The notes: a model not told the origin generated them from the letters alone. 64,000 nucleotides of DNA from Intestinibacter bartlettii (GCA_025148965.1 CP102273.1:2790001-2854000), one strand, 5' to 3'. Shown: positions 45,781 to 55,696, counted from the stretch's first letter. Made by a program: numbers and translations.

Positions 45781-47100
45781 TTATTTTACAATTTTTAGAG
45801 AAGATGAATTTACTTCTTCGATATGACTATTGAAAAATTCCTCCATAACTTTTACCATATAGTAAGTATCTTTTATTCCTGCTGTTTCATATGAAGAGTG
45901 CATTGCTAATTGTGGTAATCCTATATCTACACCGTTCATTGATACTTGTGACATAGCTATATTTCCTAATGTACTTCCACCTGCCGCATCAGAGCGGTTT
46001 GCAAAGAATTGTACAGGTACATTAGCTTTTTCACAGAACCCTTTAAATATTGCTATACTAACTGCATCACTCGTATATTTCTGTCCTGCATGGGATTTCA
46101 CAACTATACCTTCATTCATATACACACAGTTATTAACATCTGTTTTTTCTGGATGATTTGGATGAACAGCATGAGCATTATCTGCACTTAACATGAAACT
46201 TGAAGCTAATGCACGATAATAATCTTCTTGTTCTTTACCAAGTCCTGTATTTATACGTTGTAAAACATCAGCTAAGAATGTAGACTCTGCACCTTGTTTA
46301 GTTCCTGAACCTACCTCTTCATTATCAAAACATGCAAATACATTTATTGATTGCTCATTTGAACCTTTTAAAAATCCTTCTAATGATGTAAATGCGCATT
46401 GTAAATCATCTAATTTTGGTGATGAAATAAATTCTTCATTAGCTCCCCAAATAGACGGTGCCATCCTGTTATATAGATATAAATCTGATCCATAAATATT
46501 TTCTTCTTCTAGACCTAATTGATTTGCTATTAATTTGTTAAAGTCACCAGGTTTACTTTCACTTCCACCAAATAGAGGCAGCATATCCACTTGTTTATTA
46601 TAGGCATATCCATCATTTATTTTTCTATTCATATGGATTGCAACATTTGGTATCATTACTAAATCTCTATCTATATCAACTAATTTAGTTACATAAGTAT
46701 CGTCTTCTTTAACTAAAACTCTACCTGCTATAGATAATGGTCTATCAAACCAAGTTGAACATAACATTCCTCCATAGCCTTCAGTATTTAATTTTGTATA
46801 TTTACCTCTTACTTCTATCTCTGCATTTTCTTTAATCTTGAATGTAGGCGAGTCACTATGTGAAGCAGCTACATTAAAACTATAGTTATCCAATTTAGTT
46901 CCTATATTTAAGGCAATAATACTAGAGTTATTTCTTGTTACAAAATATTTTCCTCCAGCTTTTATATTCCAACGTCTTCCCTCTAATAATTCTTCATATC
47001 CATTTTCTTTTAATCTCTTAGAGATATTATCTATTGCATGAAAAGCAGTTGGACTGTTTTTTATAAAATCTATTAGTTCCTCAGATATTTTTTTATACAT
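45781..47100 (-). CDS. M18 family aminopeptidase
   Basis: The protein has 439 aa, a zinc aminopeptidase of the aspartyl aminopeptidase family. Metal ligands and catalysis are visible in ASHSDSPTFKIK (about 75-86), FISSPKLDDLQCAF (Asp), CFDNEEVGSGTKQGAEST (Glu-Glu, about 276-293) and DNAHAVHPNHPEK, with a late MHSSYE. The ATG at 47100 has GGAGG 9 nt upstream; an upstream in-frame start would add 20 residues, but without a ribosome site. It cleaves N-terminal residues in the cytosol and, with PepD and the OPT transporter, fits a peptide-using lifestyle. Confidence 0.92.
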   Translation of the reverse strand: MYKKISEELIDFIKNSPTAFHAIDNISKRLKENGYEELLEGRRWNIKAGGKYFVTRNNSSIIALNIGTKLDNYSFNVAASHSDSPTFKIKENAEIEVRGKYTKLNTEGYGGMLCSTWFDRPLSIAGRVLVKEDDTYVTKLVDIDRDLVMIPNVAIHMNRKINDGYAYNKQVDMLPLFGGSESKPGDFNKLIANQLGLEEENIYGSDLYLYNRMAPSIWGANEEFISSPKLDDLQCAFTSLEGFLKGSNEQSINVFACFDNEEVGSGTKQGAESTFLADVLQRINTGLGKEQEDYYRALASSFMLSADNAHAVHPNHPEKTDVNNCVYMNEGIVVKSHAGQKYTSDAVSIAIFKGFCEKANVPVQFFANRSDAAGGSTLGNIAMSQVSMNGVDIGLPQLAMHSSYETAGIKDTYYMVKVMEEFFNSHIEEVNSSSLKIVK

Positions 47101-47257
47101 ATATCTATACCTCCATGTATATAATAAATTGCATATCATTTCATAAGTATAAAATGACATACTTATTTTTTAATCATTATTTGTGCTACTTATGTTTTAT
47201 ATTTTGTCCCTTTTCTCTATAACATGCATTATAACATTTTTCACACTTATTACCAAT

Positions 47258-47296
47258 AAATAAACCCCATCAACATATATGTTAATGGGGCTTATT
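47258..47296 (-). terminator. Terminator after zapA
   Basis: CCCCATCAACATATATGTTAATGGGG forms a near-perfect stem (one mismatch or wobble), followed on the minus strand by UUUAUUUAUU. It starts about 10 bp past the zapA stop. Confidence 0.82.
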
Positions 47297-47303
47297 TTTA
47301 TCT

Positions 47304-47921
47304 TTATTCTGCCGGAACAATACCATCTGTATTATTTGCAGTTTTTAATTGATTTTCTAAATCTGTTATTGCTAACTGTAAGTTAAAAGATTTATTTTGC
47401 CATTGTGAAGAAAGATCTTCAGCAGTTATTGCTCTTTCTTGCATTTCACTTAATTGTGCTTGTAAGCTTTGTACTTGGGCTTTATAATCTTCCATTTGAG
47501 ATTTATTACCTTCTGTAACATTACTTAAACTGTCAATTTTGCTAGCTTGCTCAGAGATTATAGCATTTAATCTCTCTATTTCTCTATTACTATTTGCAAT
47601 TTCAATTGCTTTAGTTTTCAAGGAATTTTCCAATTCAGCTATTCTAACTTGTATTTCTTCATTTGGTTGACCTAATTTTTCTTTTAGCTCATCTATTTGT
47701 TTTAATAATGATTCATTTTCGTGTGAACACTCAAATAATAAATCTGCTAAGTTTAATGATGTCAAAATTGATACTTGAAGTGAACCAAGATTTGGAGCAC
47801 TTTCTTTTAATTTGTCCATCTCGCTATTTACATAGTTAGCTATAGTAAGTATTTCTTTATCTGTTTTTTCGCCAACCATAATATAGTTAGCACCTTGTAT
47901 TGTCACTGTTACTTTGTTCAT
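47304..47921 (-). CDS. zapA: Cell division protein ZapA with extended C-terminal coiled coil
   Basis: The protein has 205 aa. The N-terminal about 85 residues are a ZapA domain (TVTIQGANYIMVGEKTDKEILTIANYVNSEMDKL, then LNLADLLFECSHENESLL), which promotes FtsZ bundling at the division site. The rest is a long heptad-rich coiled coil (about 90-195), roughly twice the usual ZapA length. The ATG at 47921 follows GGGGG by 9 nt; a TTG one codon earlier is possible. It lies 25 bp after pheT, a common clostridial arrangement. Confidence 0.9.
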   Translation of the reverse strand: MNKVTVTIQGANYIMVGEKTDKEILTIANYVNSEMDKLKESAPNLGSLQVSILTSLNLADLLFECSHENESLLKQIDELKEKLGQPNEEIQVRIAELENSLKTKAIEIANSNREIERLNAIISEQASKIDSLSNVTEGNKSQMEDYKAQVQSLQAQLSEMQERAITAEDLSSQWQNKSFNLQLAITDLENQLKTANNTDGIVPAE

Positions 47922-47949
47922 CAACTAATTCCCCCTACCAAAAGATGAG

Positions 47950-50343
47950 TTAGTTTGTTCTTAATTTAGCGTCTAGTTTTGTTTCTAACTCACTTAAAAT
48001 TTTATCGTGAACTTTAGCTACATCTTCATCAGTAAGAGTTTTATCTTTGCTTCTATAAGTTATAGAGTAAGCAACTGATTTATATCCATCAGCTATTTGA
48101 GATCCTGTATAAACATCGAATAATTTATAACTTTCAACTAAACCTTGGCCGTTAGCTTCTATTATTTCTTCTATTTGACCTACATATACGTCTTTTTTAA
48201 CTAATAGAGCTATATCTCTAGAAGTTGAAGGGTATTTTGGTAATGGATTATAAATTATAGTTCTATCTGAGTTATCATATACTAAATCTAAGTCTATTTC
48301 ACCAAGATAAACTCTTTGTGTTAAGTTATAGTTTTCTATAACTTCTGGATGTGCTTCACCAAATGTTCCTACATATTGTCCTTTATACATTATTGTAGCA
48401 CATCTACCTGGGTGGAATGTAGAATTATTAGTTTCTGGTATTATTTCATATCCTTCAAATCCTATTGAAGAGAATATTTTTTCTATAGAACCTTTTAATA
48501 CAAAGAAATCTACATCTTTACCGTACATACCTATACATAAGTGGTTATTTTCTATTGGAAGACCTTCTTGTGGAGTAAATGTATGACCACATTCGAATAC
48601 TAAAGCTTGTTCTACTTTTCTTGATGCATTAGTGTATAATACATTTAAAGTAGATGGCATCATAGTTGTTCTCATTATTGAAGTATCTTCACCTAATGGG
48701 TTTAATAATTTTATATAATTTCTTTTTGCACTATCTAGTGGTAATTTTATTCTATCTAATGATTTTGGACTTACGAAAGAATAAGTTAATATTTCATATA
48801 AACCTATGCTTGTCGCTGTTTCTTTTATTTTGTCCATGAATTTTTGTTTGTCAGTTTTTACACCAGCAGTAACATTTCCTTCTAATTGTGCTGAAGGTAT
48901 TTTTTCAAATCCGTAGATTCTAGCTATTTCTTCATAAACATCGGCTTCTTGTTCCATATCTAATCTAAAGTCTGGAACTTCTATTTCTATTTCTTCTGCT
49001 GATTTTAAGTTGCATTTGAATTCTAAGTCTTCTAGTATTTTTACGAATTCATCTAAAGTTATAGGTGCTCCTATGTTTTTGATTATTCTAGATGGATTTA
49101 CATTTAATACAACTTTTTCTTGTTTAGTTGGATAATCTTCAGCTATTCCTTTAAGAACACGTCCACATCCTAACATTTCAACTAATTGGCAAGCTCTTTC
49201 AACACCAGTTTTTGATGTTTCAGTAGCAACACCTTTTTCATATCTTCCTGAAGCTTCTGTTCTAAGTCCTAAAACTTTAGAAGTTCTTCTTGTATTTTCA
49301 GCATTAAATGCTGCACCTTCGAATAAAACGGCTGTAGTTTCATCAGTTATTTCTGAGTTTAAACCACCCATTACACCAGCTAAAGCTATAGATTTTTCTC
49401 CATCAGTTATAACTAACATTTTATCATCTAGAGTTCTTTCTACGTTATCTAGTGTAGTGAATTTTTCTCCGTTTTCTGCAGTTTTAACTACTATTTTACC
49501 AGTTTTAACTTGATTTAAGTCAAAAGCATGTAGTGGTTGACCATATTCAAGCATTACGAAGTTTGTTATATCAACTATGTTGTTTATTGGTCTTACACCA
49601 GCTTCTATTAATCTTCTTTGCATCCAGTATGGAGATGGTCCTATTTTAACGTCTTTAACTATTCTAGCCCCATATCTCATACATAAGTCTGGATTTTCTA
49701 TTTTAACATCGAAATCTATTTCTTCGTCACATTCTTTTACTTCTATTTCTGGATATTTTATTTTTTTACCTATAGTTACAGCTGCTTCTCTAGCTATACC
49801 TATCATAGATCTACAATCAGGTCTGTTAGCAGTTAATTCGAAGTCTATAACTGCATCATATAAACCTAATGCTTCTTTTATATCTTTTCCGATTTCCATA
49901 CCATCAAAATCGTTTAATAAATATATTCCATCTTTACTTTTGTCATCTACATAGAATTCATTTATTCCTAATTCATTAGCAGAGCACATCATACCCTCTG
50001 ATAATTCACCTCTTAATTTAGAAGTTTTTATCTTGATTCCGCCTGGTAATTTAGCTTTATCTAAAGCTACTGGAACTATATCTCCTTCGCTTACGTTTTT
50101 AGCTCCTGTACATATTTGTACAGTTTTACCTTCTCCAACTTCAACTTGGCAAACTACTAATTTTTCAGCATTTGGATGTGAGTCTATTTTTAATATCTTT
50201 CCAACTACTACATTTTCGATTCCTTCTCCAAAGAATTCTACAGTTTCAGTTTTTGTTCCTGTCATTGTCATCATGTCAGCGAACTCAACTGTATCTATAT
50301 CTATATCAACGTAATCTTTAAGCCATTTTACAGGTACTAACAT
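47950..50343 (-). CDS. pheT: Phenylalanyl-tRNA synthetase beta subunit
   Basis: The protein has 797 aa. It has the N-terminal EMAP/OB tRNA-binding domain (about 40-150, VVVGKILKIDSHPNAEKLVVCQVEVGEG), B3/B4 editing domain (NIVDITNFVMLEYGQPLHAFDLNQ, about 254-277), B5 domain, catalytic-like core, and C-terminal FDX-ACB anticodon domain (YPSTSRDIALLVKKDVYVGQIEEII). It forms an alpha2-beta2 enzyme with PheS. It lies downstream of pheS across a 128-bp gap in which I see no clear element, and is under the same T-box. Confidence 0.97.
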   Translation of the reverse strand: MLVPVKWLKDYVDIDIDTVEFADMMTMTGTKTETVEFFGEGIENVVVGKILKIDSHPNAEKLVVCQVEVGEGKTVQICTGAKNVSEGDIVPVALDKAKLPGGIKIKTSKLRGELSEGMMCSANELGINEFYVDDKSKDGIYLLNDFDGMEIGKDIKEALGLYDAVIDFELTANRPDCRSMIGIAREAAVTIGKKIKYPEIEVKECDEEIDFDVKIENPDLCMRYGARIVKDVKIGPSPYWMQRRLIEAGVRPINNIVDITNFVMLEYGQPLHAFDLNQVKTGKIVVKTAENGEKFTTLDNVERTLDDKMLVITDGEKSIALAGVMGGLNSEITDETTAVLFEGAAFNAENTRRTSKVLGLRTEASGRYEKGVATETSKTGVERACQLVEMLGCGRVLKGIAEDYPTKQEKVVLNVNPSRIIKNIGAPITLDEFVKILEDLEFKCNLKSAEEIEIEVPDFRLDMEQEADVYEEIARIYGFEKIPSAQLEGNVTAGVKTDKQKFMDKIKETATSIGLYEILTYSFVSPKSLDRIKLPLDSAKRNYIKLLNPLGEDTSIMRTTMMPSTLNVLYTNASRKVEQALVFECGHTFTPQEGLPIENNHLCIGMYGKDVDFFVLKGSIEKIFSSIGFEGYEIIPETNNSTFHPGRCATIMYKGQYVGTFGEAHPEVIENYNLTQRVYLGEIDLDLVYDNSDRTIIYNPLPKYPSTSRDIALLVKKDVYVGQIEEIIEANGQGLVESYKLFDVYTGSQIADGYKSVAYSITYRSKDKTLTDEDVAKVHDKILSELETKLDAKLRTN

Positions 50344-50471
50344 ATTTATATTTTCCTCCTATTTTATTAAGTATTTAAATTATTTCCGTTTATCAAATTA
50401 AATTCTTTAATCGTACAATTTTAAAAATATATTTTTCTGTGATTAATAAATTTATGTAGCCAAAACTTTAA

Positions 50472-51491
50472 TTAAAATTGTTCTAAGAATCTTATATCAT
50501 TTTCAACTAAAAGTCTTATATCATCTATCTCGTATTTAAGCATTGCAAGTCTTTCAACACCCATACCGAAAGCGAATCCAGAATAAACTTCAGGATCTAT
50601 TCCACAGTTTCTAAGTACGTTTGGATGTACCATACCTGAACCAAGTATTTCTATCCAACCTTCACCTTTACACATTGAGCATCCTTTACCACCGCATTTG
50701 AAGCAGCTAACGTCAACTTCTGCACTTGGTTCTGTGAATGGGAAATTGTGTGGTCTGAATTTAGTTTTAGTTTCTTCTCCGAATAATTTTTTAACGAACA
50801 TTTCAACAGTTCCTTTGAATTGAGCCATTGTTATATCTTTACCAACAACTAATCCTTCTATTTGGTGGAACATTGGAGAGTGTGTTGCATCTAATGAATC
50901 ATTTCTGAAACATCTACCTGGAGAAACTATTTTTATTGGTAACTCTTCACTTCTCATTGTTCTAACTTGAACTGGAGATGTTTGAGTTCTAAGTAATAAG
51001 TTTTCATTGAAGTAGAATGTATCTGACATATCTCTTGATGGATGGTCTTTTGGTGCATTTAATGCATCGAAGTTATTTTCTACTGTTTCAACTTCTGGAC
51101 CTTCAACAACTGAGAATCCAAGTCCCATGAATATTTCTGAAACTTCATCTATTATTTGAGTTATTGGATGTTTTTTACCAACATTGAAAACTTTCCCTGG
51201 CATAGTTACATCTATAACTTCTGATTGTAATTTTGCTTCTTGTTCTATCTTTTTAAGAGCAGTTCTTTTTTCATTTATTTTTGTTTCAATTAACTCTCTT
51301 ACTTCGTTGGCAACCTTACCCATAACTGGTCTTTCTTCAGCAGATAATTTTCCCATACCTTTTAATAATTTAGTTAATTCACCTTTTTTACCTGAATATT
51401 TTACTTTTATGCTATCTAATTCGTCTATAGCAGAAACAGCTTTTATTTCTTCTAAAGCAGCTTCTTTTAATTTAAGTAATTGTTCTTTCAC
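50472..51491 (-). CDS. pheS: Phenylalanyl-tRNA synthetase alpha subunit
   Basis: The protein has 339 aa. It has an N-terminal coiled coil (1-90) and class II catalytic motifs: HPITQIIDEVSEIFMGLGFSVVEGPEVE (about 108-135), FRNDSLDATHSPMFHQIEGLVV (motif 2 region, about 199-220) and FAFGMGVERLAMLKYEIDDIR (motif 3). A Cys cluster CFKCGGKGCSMCKGEGW (about 265-281) is a zinc-type insertion common in this family. The gene has a T-box leader with a Phe specifier. Confidence 0.97.
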   Translation of the reverse strand: MKEQLLKLKEAALEEIKAVSAIDELDSIKVKYSGKKGELTKLLKGMGKLSAEERPVMGKVANEVRELIETKINEKRTALKKIEQEAKLQSEVIDVTMPGKVFNVGKKHPITQIIDEVSEIFMGLGFSVVEGPEVETVENNFDALNAPKDHPSRDMSDTFYFNENLLLRTQTSPVQVRTMRSEELPIKIVSPGRCFRNDSLDATHSPMFHQIEGLVVGKDITMAQFKGTVEMFVKKLFGEETKTKFRPHNFPFTEPSAEVDVSCFKCGGKGCSMCKGEGWIEILGSGMVHPNVLRNCGIDPEVYSGFAFGMGVERLAMLKYEIDDIRLLVENDIRFLEQF

Positions 51492-51545
51492 GTTTATTTC
51501 ACCCTTTCTTTAATTTTTTATTAAAATTCTAATTATTTTTCTAAT

Positions 51546-51840
51546 TAAAAAAAGCTTCCATCCCTGCTAGGGACGAAAGCTATTATTCGCGGTACCACCC
51601 TAGTAGCTTATAAATATATATTTATAAACCACTCGAAGAAACTTAACGCGTTTCAAACGTCAAAACCTACTTAATTTCAGATTTGATACTCCAGAGTGAA
51701 CTTCTTTTAAACTATCTATATAACACTCACAGCCTTGGTGTTACTCTCTGTTATAGAATTATTTAAAATACTTTTCTCTTTCACCGTAAATTCTATTTAA
51801 TACGTGTCCTACTAATTTCGATCGTATTTTTGTATACGCC
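51546..51840 (-). promoter_or_regulatory. T-box riboswitch (Phe-responsive) of pheST
   Basis: On the minus strand the antiterminator bears AGGGTGGTACCGCG, the universal T-box sequence that pairs with the uncharged tRNA acceptor end. It is followed by the terminator stem AGCTTTCGTCCC/GGGATGGAAGCT and a seven-U run. Stem I upstream carries AGTTCACTC with a UUC (Phe) specifier codon at the complement of 51698-51700, and the expected AGAGAG bulge. Lack of charged tRNA-Phe should let transcription continue into pheS. Confidence 0.93.
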
Positions 51841-51844
51841 AATA

Positions 51845-51873
51845 ATTATAACATATGTAATTTTGGCTTTCAA
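51845..51873 (-). promoter_or_regulatory. Sigma-A promoter of the pheST T-box transcript
   Basis: TTGAAA (51868-51873), a 17-bp spacer and TATAAT (51845-51850) lie on the minus strand just before the T-box leader. The -35 box lies 4 bp from the stop codon of the upstream methyltransferase gene. Confidence 0.8.
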
Positions 51874-51877
51874 CATA

Positions 51878-52675
51878 TTAAACTAAATATTTTTTTATCT
51901 CATACATTAATATTGCAGCGCTTATCGCAGCATTTAAAGATTCCGCATTTCCATAAATAGGTATTTTCACTAGTTTATCTGATTTAGAAATCAACTCATC
52001 ATTAATCCCATTTGCTTCGTTTCCTATTACTAATGCTATTTTCCCATCATAAGTAGTTTCATTATAGTAACTTTCTGTGTGTAAATAACTTGATACTATA
52101 TCAAAGTTATTTGCTTTAAGGAAATCTACCGCTTCATCTTGTGTAGTTTGGATTATATTCATATCGAAAATTGAACCCATAGTTGATCTTATTACTTTTG
52201 GATTGTATATATCTACACATCCTTTAAGGAGGATAATTGCATCTACACCTGCGCTATCTGCTGTTCTTATTATTGTTCCCATATTTCCTGGGTCTTGGAT
52301 TCTATCTAGTATCAGTACAAATTTATCGTCTTGATTGATATTATTAACTAAATCTCTTTCTTTATACCTTAATACTGCTAAAATTCCTTGAGTATTTTCT
52401 GTATCTACCATTTCTGAGAATATTTTATTTGAGGTTTTATATATTTTTATATTTTTATTTTCTAATTCTTCTAATAGTACTTTATGGTCTTGTTTTTTCT
52501 CAAAATCTTCATTTATAAAAACATATTCAAGTTTTGCATCACATTCTAGTGCTAAAGTTAAAATTCTATAACCTTCTATTATGAATTTTTTCTCTTTATT
52601 TCTTCCTTTAGTTTTTAATAAAGACTTTGTATATTTTATTTTATCATTGTCTTTACTTTTTATTATATTAATCAT
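51878..52675 (-). CDS. TrmH/SpoU family RNA 2'-O-methyltransferase
   Basis: The protein has 265 aa. An N-terminal L30e-like substrate-binding part (1-100, KDNDKIKYTKSLLKTKGRNKEKKFIIEGYRIL) is followed by the knotted SPOUT domain: VLILDRIQDPGNMGTIIRTADSAGVDAIILLKG (motif 1, about 122-154), IALVIGNEANGI (motif 2) and PIYGNAESLNAAISAAILMYE (motif 3). It methylates a ribose in rRNA or tRNA; the exact site cannot be read from sequence. It lies 20 bp after trkA and ends just before the pheST promoter. Confidence 0.92.
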   Translation of the reverse strand: MINIIKSKDNDKIKYTKSLLKTKGRNKEKKFIIEGYRILTLALECDAKLEYVFINEDFEKKQDHKVLLEELENKNIKIYKTSNKIFSEMVDTENTQGILAVLRYKERDLVNNINQDDKFVLILDRIQDPGNMGTIIRTADSAGVDAIILLKGCVDIYNPKVIRSTMGSIFDMNIIQTTQDEAVDFLKANNFDIVSSYLHTESYYNETTYDGKIALVIGNEANGINDELISKSDKLVKIPIYGNAESLNAAISAAILMYEIKKYLV

Positions 52676-52695
52676 CTTTTTCTCCTAATCAAACT

Positions 52696-53379
52696 TTAAT
52701 TCTCTAAGATTATATCACTTATTTTATCTGTATTTCCGATAATAATTAAAATATTTTTTTCTTGCATTTTATAATTTGGAGAAGGCATAACTTTTAGACC
52801 ACTTTGAGTTTTCACAGCTAGTACAGTTATATCATATTTTGCCCTTAAGTTTAATTCTATTATTGTTTTGCCTACCCAATTTTGAGGTGTTACAATTTCC
52901 ATAATTGAGTATTCTGGATCTAGGTTTATTTGGTCTAATATATTTTCTGATGCTAGATTATAAGCAAGTCTGATACCCATATCTCTTTCTGGGAATACTA
53001 CTTTATCTGCTCCAATTTTATAAAGTACTTTTGCTTGTAATTCATCCTTTGCCTTGCAAACTACTTTAGGCACACCCATCTCCTTTGCCATAACTGTTGC
53101 CATTATAGATGCTCTTACGTCTGAACTAATTGCAACTATTACAACATCAAAATTTCCTAAGCCAATACTTTTTAAATCTCTTTCTTCTGTCACATCTACT
53201 ATTGCTGTATGAGTTACTAGCTCAGCAATATTATTGATAGAATCCTCATCTTTATCTATAACCATTACTTCATTTCCTAATTGACACATCTTTTTTGCTA
53301 CAGATGAACCAAATCTCCCACATCCAATAACAAGATATTGTTTATCTTTACTTTTACTATTAAAAAATGTTCTTTTCAT
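52696..53379 (-). CDS. trkA: Potassium uptake regulatory subunit (TrkA/KtrA family)
   Basis: The protein has 227 aa. The RCK N domain has the NAD-binding LVIGCGRFGSSVAKKM (about 16-31) and acidic VMVIDKDEDSI. The RCK C domain (TrkA-C) starts near ILDQINLDPEYSIMEIVTP. In KtrA such a domain binds cyclic di-AMP, but I cannot verify this here. It forms a gating ring on the membrane subunit encoded 22 bp upstream. GAGGT lies before the ATG. Confidence 0.93.
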   Translation of the reverse strand: MKRTFFNSKSKDKQYLVIGCGRFGSSVAKKMCQLGNEVMVIDKDEDSINNIAELVTHTAIVDVTEERDLKSIGLGNFDVVIVAISSDVRASIMATVMAKEMGVPKVVCKAKDELQAKVLYKIGADKVVFPERDMGIRLAYNLASENILDQINLDPEYSIMEIVTPQNWVGKTIIELNLRAKYDITVLAVKTQSGLKVMPSPNYKMQEKNILIIIGNTDKISDIILEN

Positions 53380-53401
53380 TATAAATACCTCTTACTTTTT
53401 A

Positions 53402-54778
53402 TTAACCTATTATTATTTTTCCTTTTGGTCTTTTTATATTCTTATCTTTTTTAGCTATATTAATTGATAATATTGCTGTAAATATTGTTAATGACCCTAC
53501 TCTTCCTAAGAACATTAAAATCATTATTATTAATTTACCTACTACGTTTAAGTTAGGACTTCCTCCTATACTAAGTCCAACTGTCGCATATGCTGACATA
53601 ACTTCAAATACACATTCTATAAGTGAAAATTGAGGGTTAGTTAATGATAGTGCTAATGTTCCTATTATAAATATAAAAATTGCTATAAAAAATATAACCA
53701 TAGCTTTTTTAATACTCTCAGAACTTATACTTCTCTCAAATATATGTATTTCATCCTTTCCACATAAGAAATCCTTCACTGTTAAAAATAACACTGCTAC
53801 TGTAGTAGTTTTAATACCACCACCTGTAGATGCTGGTGAAGCTCCTATCAACATTAATATTACCATTAAAAATATCGTTGGCTCTTTTGTTAAACTTAAA
53901 TCTATACTATTAAATCCAGCTGTTCTTAGTGTTGTTGTTTGGAACATTGAAGATAATAGTTTCCCTTTCATATCCATATTTCCTAAAGTATCTGGATTAT
54001 TATATTCCACCCCTAATATAAATACAAAACCTATAAGTAATAAGATTATAGTTGATGTAATAACAAGCTTAGAGTGAATAGTTAACTTTTTTAAACTTCT
54101 AGTATGTAATACATCTAGTATAACAGGATATCCTAATCCCCCAAGAATTATAAGTAGGGATACAGTAATCATAACTAAGGAATTATCATATAAAGATGTT
54201 AATGATGAAAATTGACCACTTATAGATCCCATCAAATCAAATCCAGCATTACAAAATGCTGATATTGAGTGGAAAAATCCATATGCCAACCCTGTTATAA
54301 GCCCAAACCTTGGAATAAAACTTATTGATAAAATAATTCCACCAATTGCTTCTATAGCAAATACCATAAAAATTATTTTTCTCGTCAAATTAACAATCCC
54401 AGATAAGTCTATCTGATTTAAAGATTCTTGTATCAATAATCTTTCTTTTAAATTTATTTTTTTACCTCTTATTAAAGATATCATCGTAGCTATTGTCATA
54501 AATCCTAAACCACCAATTTGGATAAGAGATATGATTACAACTTTTCCAAATAAACTCCAATGAGTAGCTGTATCAAACACAACTAATCCTGTTACACATA
54601 CAGCTGATGTTGCAGTAAAAAGTGAATCTACAAAATTAGTAGGTTGTCCATTACTACTTGAAATAGGCAAAGATAGTATACTTGCTCCAACTAAAGTTAG
54701 AAGTAAAAAACCTACAGTAATAATTTGAACAGAGCTCCACTTTTTAAGAAATCTGATATTTTTTTTTCTGATTCTCAA
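53402..54778 (-). CDS. trkH: Potassium transporter membrane subunit (TrkH/KtrB family)
   Basis: The protein has 458 aa with about ten hydrophobic segments and the four pore-loop motifs of the Trk/Ktr family: FTATSAVCVTGLVVFD, FHSISAFCNAGFDLMG (about 172-187), FQTTTLRTAGFNSID and MSAYATVGLSIGG. It starts at TTG (54778) with GGAGG about 11 nt upstream. It imports K+ with the trkA product. A well-formed promoter lies 60 bp upstream (54835-54863). I looked for a cyclic di-AMP (ydaO) riboswitch in the leader and saw none. Confidence 0.94.
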   Translation of the reverse strand: MRIRKKNIRFLKKWSSVQIITVGFLLLTLVGASILSLPISSSNGQPTNFVDSLFTATSAVCVTGLVVFDTATHWSLFGKVVIISLIQIGGLGFMTIATMISLIRGKKINLKERLLIQESLNQIDLSGIVNLTRKIIFMVFAIEAIGGIILSISFIPRFGLITGLAYGFFHSISAFCNAGFDLMGSISGQFSSLTSLYDNSLVMITVSLLIILGGLGYPVILDVLHTRSLKKLTIHSKLVITSTIILLLIGFVFILGVEYNNPDTLGNMDMKGKLLSSMFQTTTLRTAGFNSIDLSLTKEPTIFLMVILMLIGASPASTGGGIKTTTVAVLFLTVKDFLCGKDEIHIFERSISSESIKKAMVIFFIAIFIFIIGTLALSLTNPQFSLIECVFEVMSAYATVGLSIGGSPNLNVVGKLIIMILMFLGRVGSLTIFTAILSINIAKKDKNIKRPKGKIIIG

Positions 54779-54834
54779 TTCAAGAACTTCCTCCTCTTAT
54801 TTATTAAAAGTCAATCATAATTGTATGATAAACT

Positions 54835-54863
54835 ATTATATGACAAATATTGTTTTTTAACAA
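54835..54863 (-). promoter_or_regulatory. Sigma-A promoter of trkH-trkA
   Basis: TTGTTA (54858-54863), a 17-bp spacer and TATAAT (54835-54840) on the minus strand, 60 bp upstream of the TTG start. It probably drives trkH, trkA and the RNA methyltransferase gene together. Confidence 0.7.
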
Positions 54864-54977
54864 TAATTAACTATATAAAAGAAAATATATAAATTAGATT
54901 TTAATTTATTTTTATCATTTTGACCTTTTTTAATGCTATTCTCTTATTTTATTTAGATTTTTTAATTTAGATATAAA

Positions 54978-55005
54978 AAAAGCGAACTCTATTGAGTTCG
55001 CTTTT
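54978..55005 (-). terminator. Terminator after rplT
   Basis: A 12-bp perfect stem AAAAGCGAACTC/GAGTTCGCTTTT with a 4-nt loop, followed by U7 on the minus strand. It starts 8 bp past the rplT stop. Confidence 0.93.
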
Positions 55006-55013
55006 ATCTATAA

Positions 55014-55370
55014 TTAAGCTAATTTAGCTTTAGCTACTTCTACTAATTGAGCAAATCCAGCTGGATCTTGTATAGCCATTTCAGATAACATTTTTCTGTT
55101 AACTTCAACACCTGCTAATTTTAATCCATTCATTAATCTTGAATAAGATATACCATTCATTCTAGCAGCTGCATTTATTCTTTGTATCCAAAGTTTTCTG
55201 AAGTCTCTTTTCTTTAATTTTCTTCCTATATATGCATTTTTTAATGCTTTCATTACGAAAGTATTTGCTGGTCTATATAATTTGCTTCTAGATCCTCTGT
55301 ATCCTTTTGCAAGTTTTAACACTTTTTTATGTTTTTTACGAGCGTTCATTGCGCCTTTAACTCTTGCCAT
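55014..55370 (-). CDS. rplT: 50S ribosomal protein L20
   Basis: The protein has 118 aa, standard length. It begins [32 protein letters not shown] and contains [30 protein letters not shown], both universal L20 segments. It binds 23S rRNA early in 50S assembly and in Firmicutes represses its own operon by binding the leader. AAGGAGG lies before the ATG. It is the last gene of infC-rpmI-rplT. Confidence 0.98.
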   Translation of the reverse strand: MARVKGAMNARKKHKKVLKLAKGYRGSRSKLYRPANTFVMKALKNAYIGRKLKKRDFRKLWIQRINAAARMNGISYSRLMNGLKLAGVEVNRKMLSEMAIQDPAGFAQLVEVAKAKLA

Positions 55371-55461
55371 GTCGATGACCTCCTTATGTTTTTTAAGTAT
55401 TTTTTATTTTGTGTTTGTTCCTAATCCGTTCTGATTAGTTTGTTTTATTAATTAATTATAA

Positions 55462-55656
55462 TTAATATGGTAATAATTGAGCTATTCTTTTAGCATCTCC
55501 ATCGCTAACTATAGCTGATTTTCTTAAGTTCATTTTAGTTTTTGGAGATTTTTTAGTTAATATATGACTTTTATAAGCTTTATTTCTTTTTAATTTTCCG
55601 CTTCCTGTTTTTCTAAGTCTTTTTGCAGCTCCTCTATGAGTTTTCATTTTTGGCAT
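55462..55656 (-). CDS. rpmI: 50S ribosomal protein L35
   Basis: The protein has 64 aa. [40 protein letters not shown] is the typical basic L35 sequence, and the length is standard. GAGGAGG lies before the ATG. It lies 40 bp after infC and 91 bp before rplT. Confidence 0.98.
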   Translation of the reverse strand: MPKMKTHRGAAKRLRKTGSGKLKRNKAYKSHILTKKSPKTKMNLRKSAIVSDGDAKRIAQLLPY

Positions 55657-55696
55657 GATAACTTCCTCCTCTCAGTTAATCGTAAATAAAATCTAT

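Noticed and set aside
54779-54977. A cyclic di-AMP (ydaO) riboswitch before trkH
   Set aside because: Only about 60 nt separate the promoter from the start codon and none of the conserved ydaO blocks are present.
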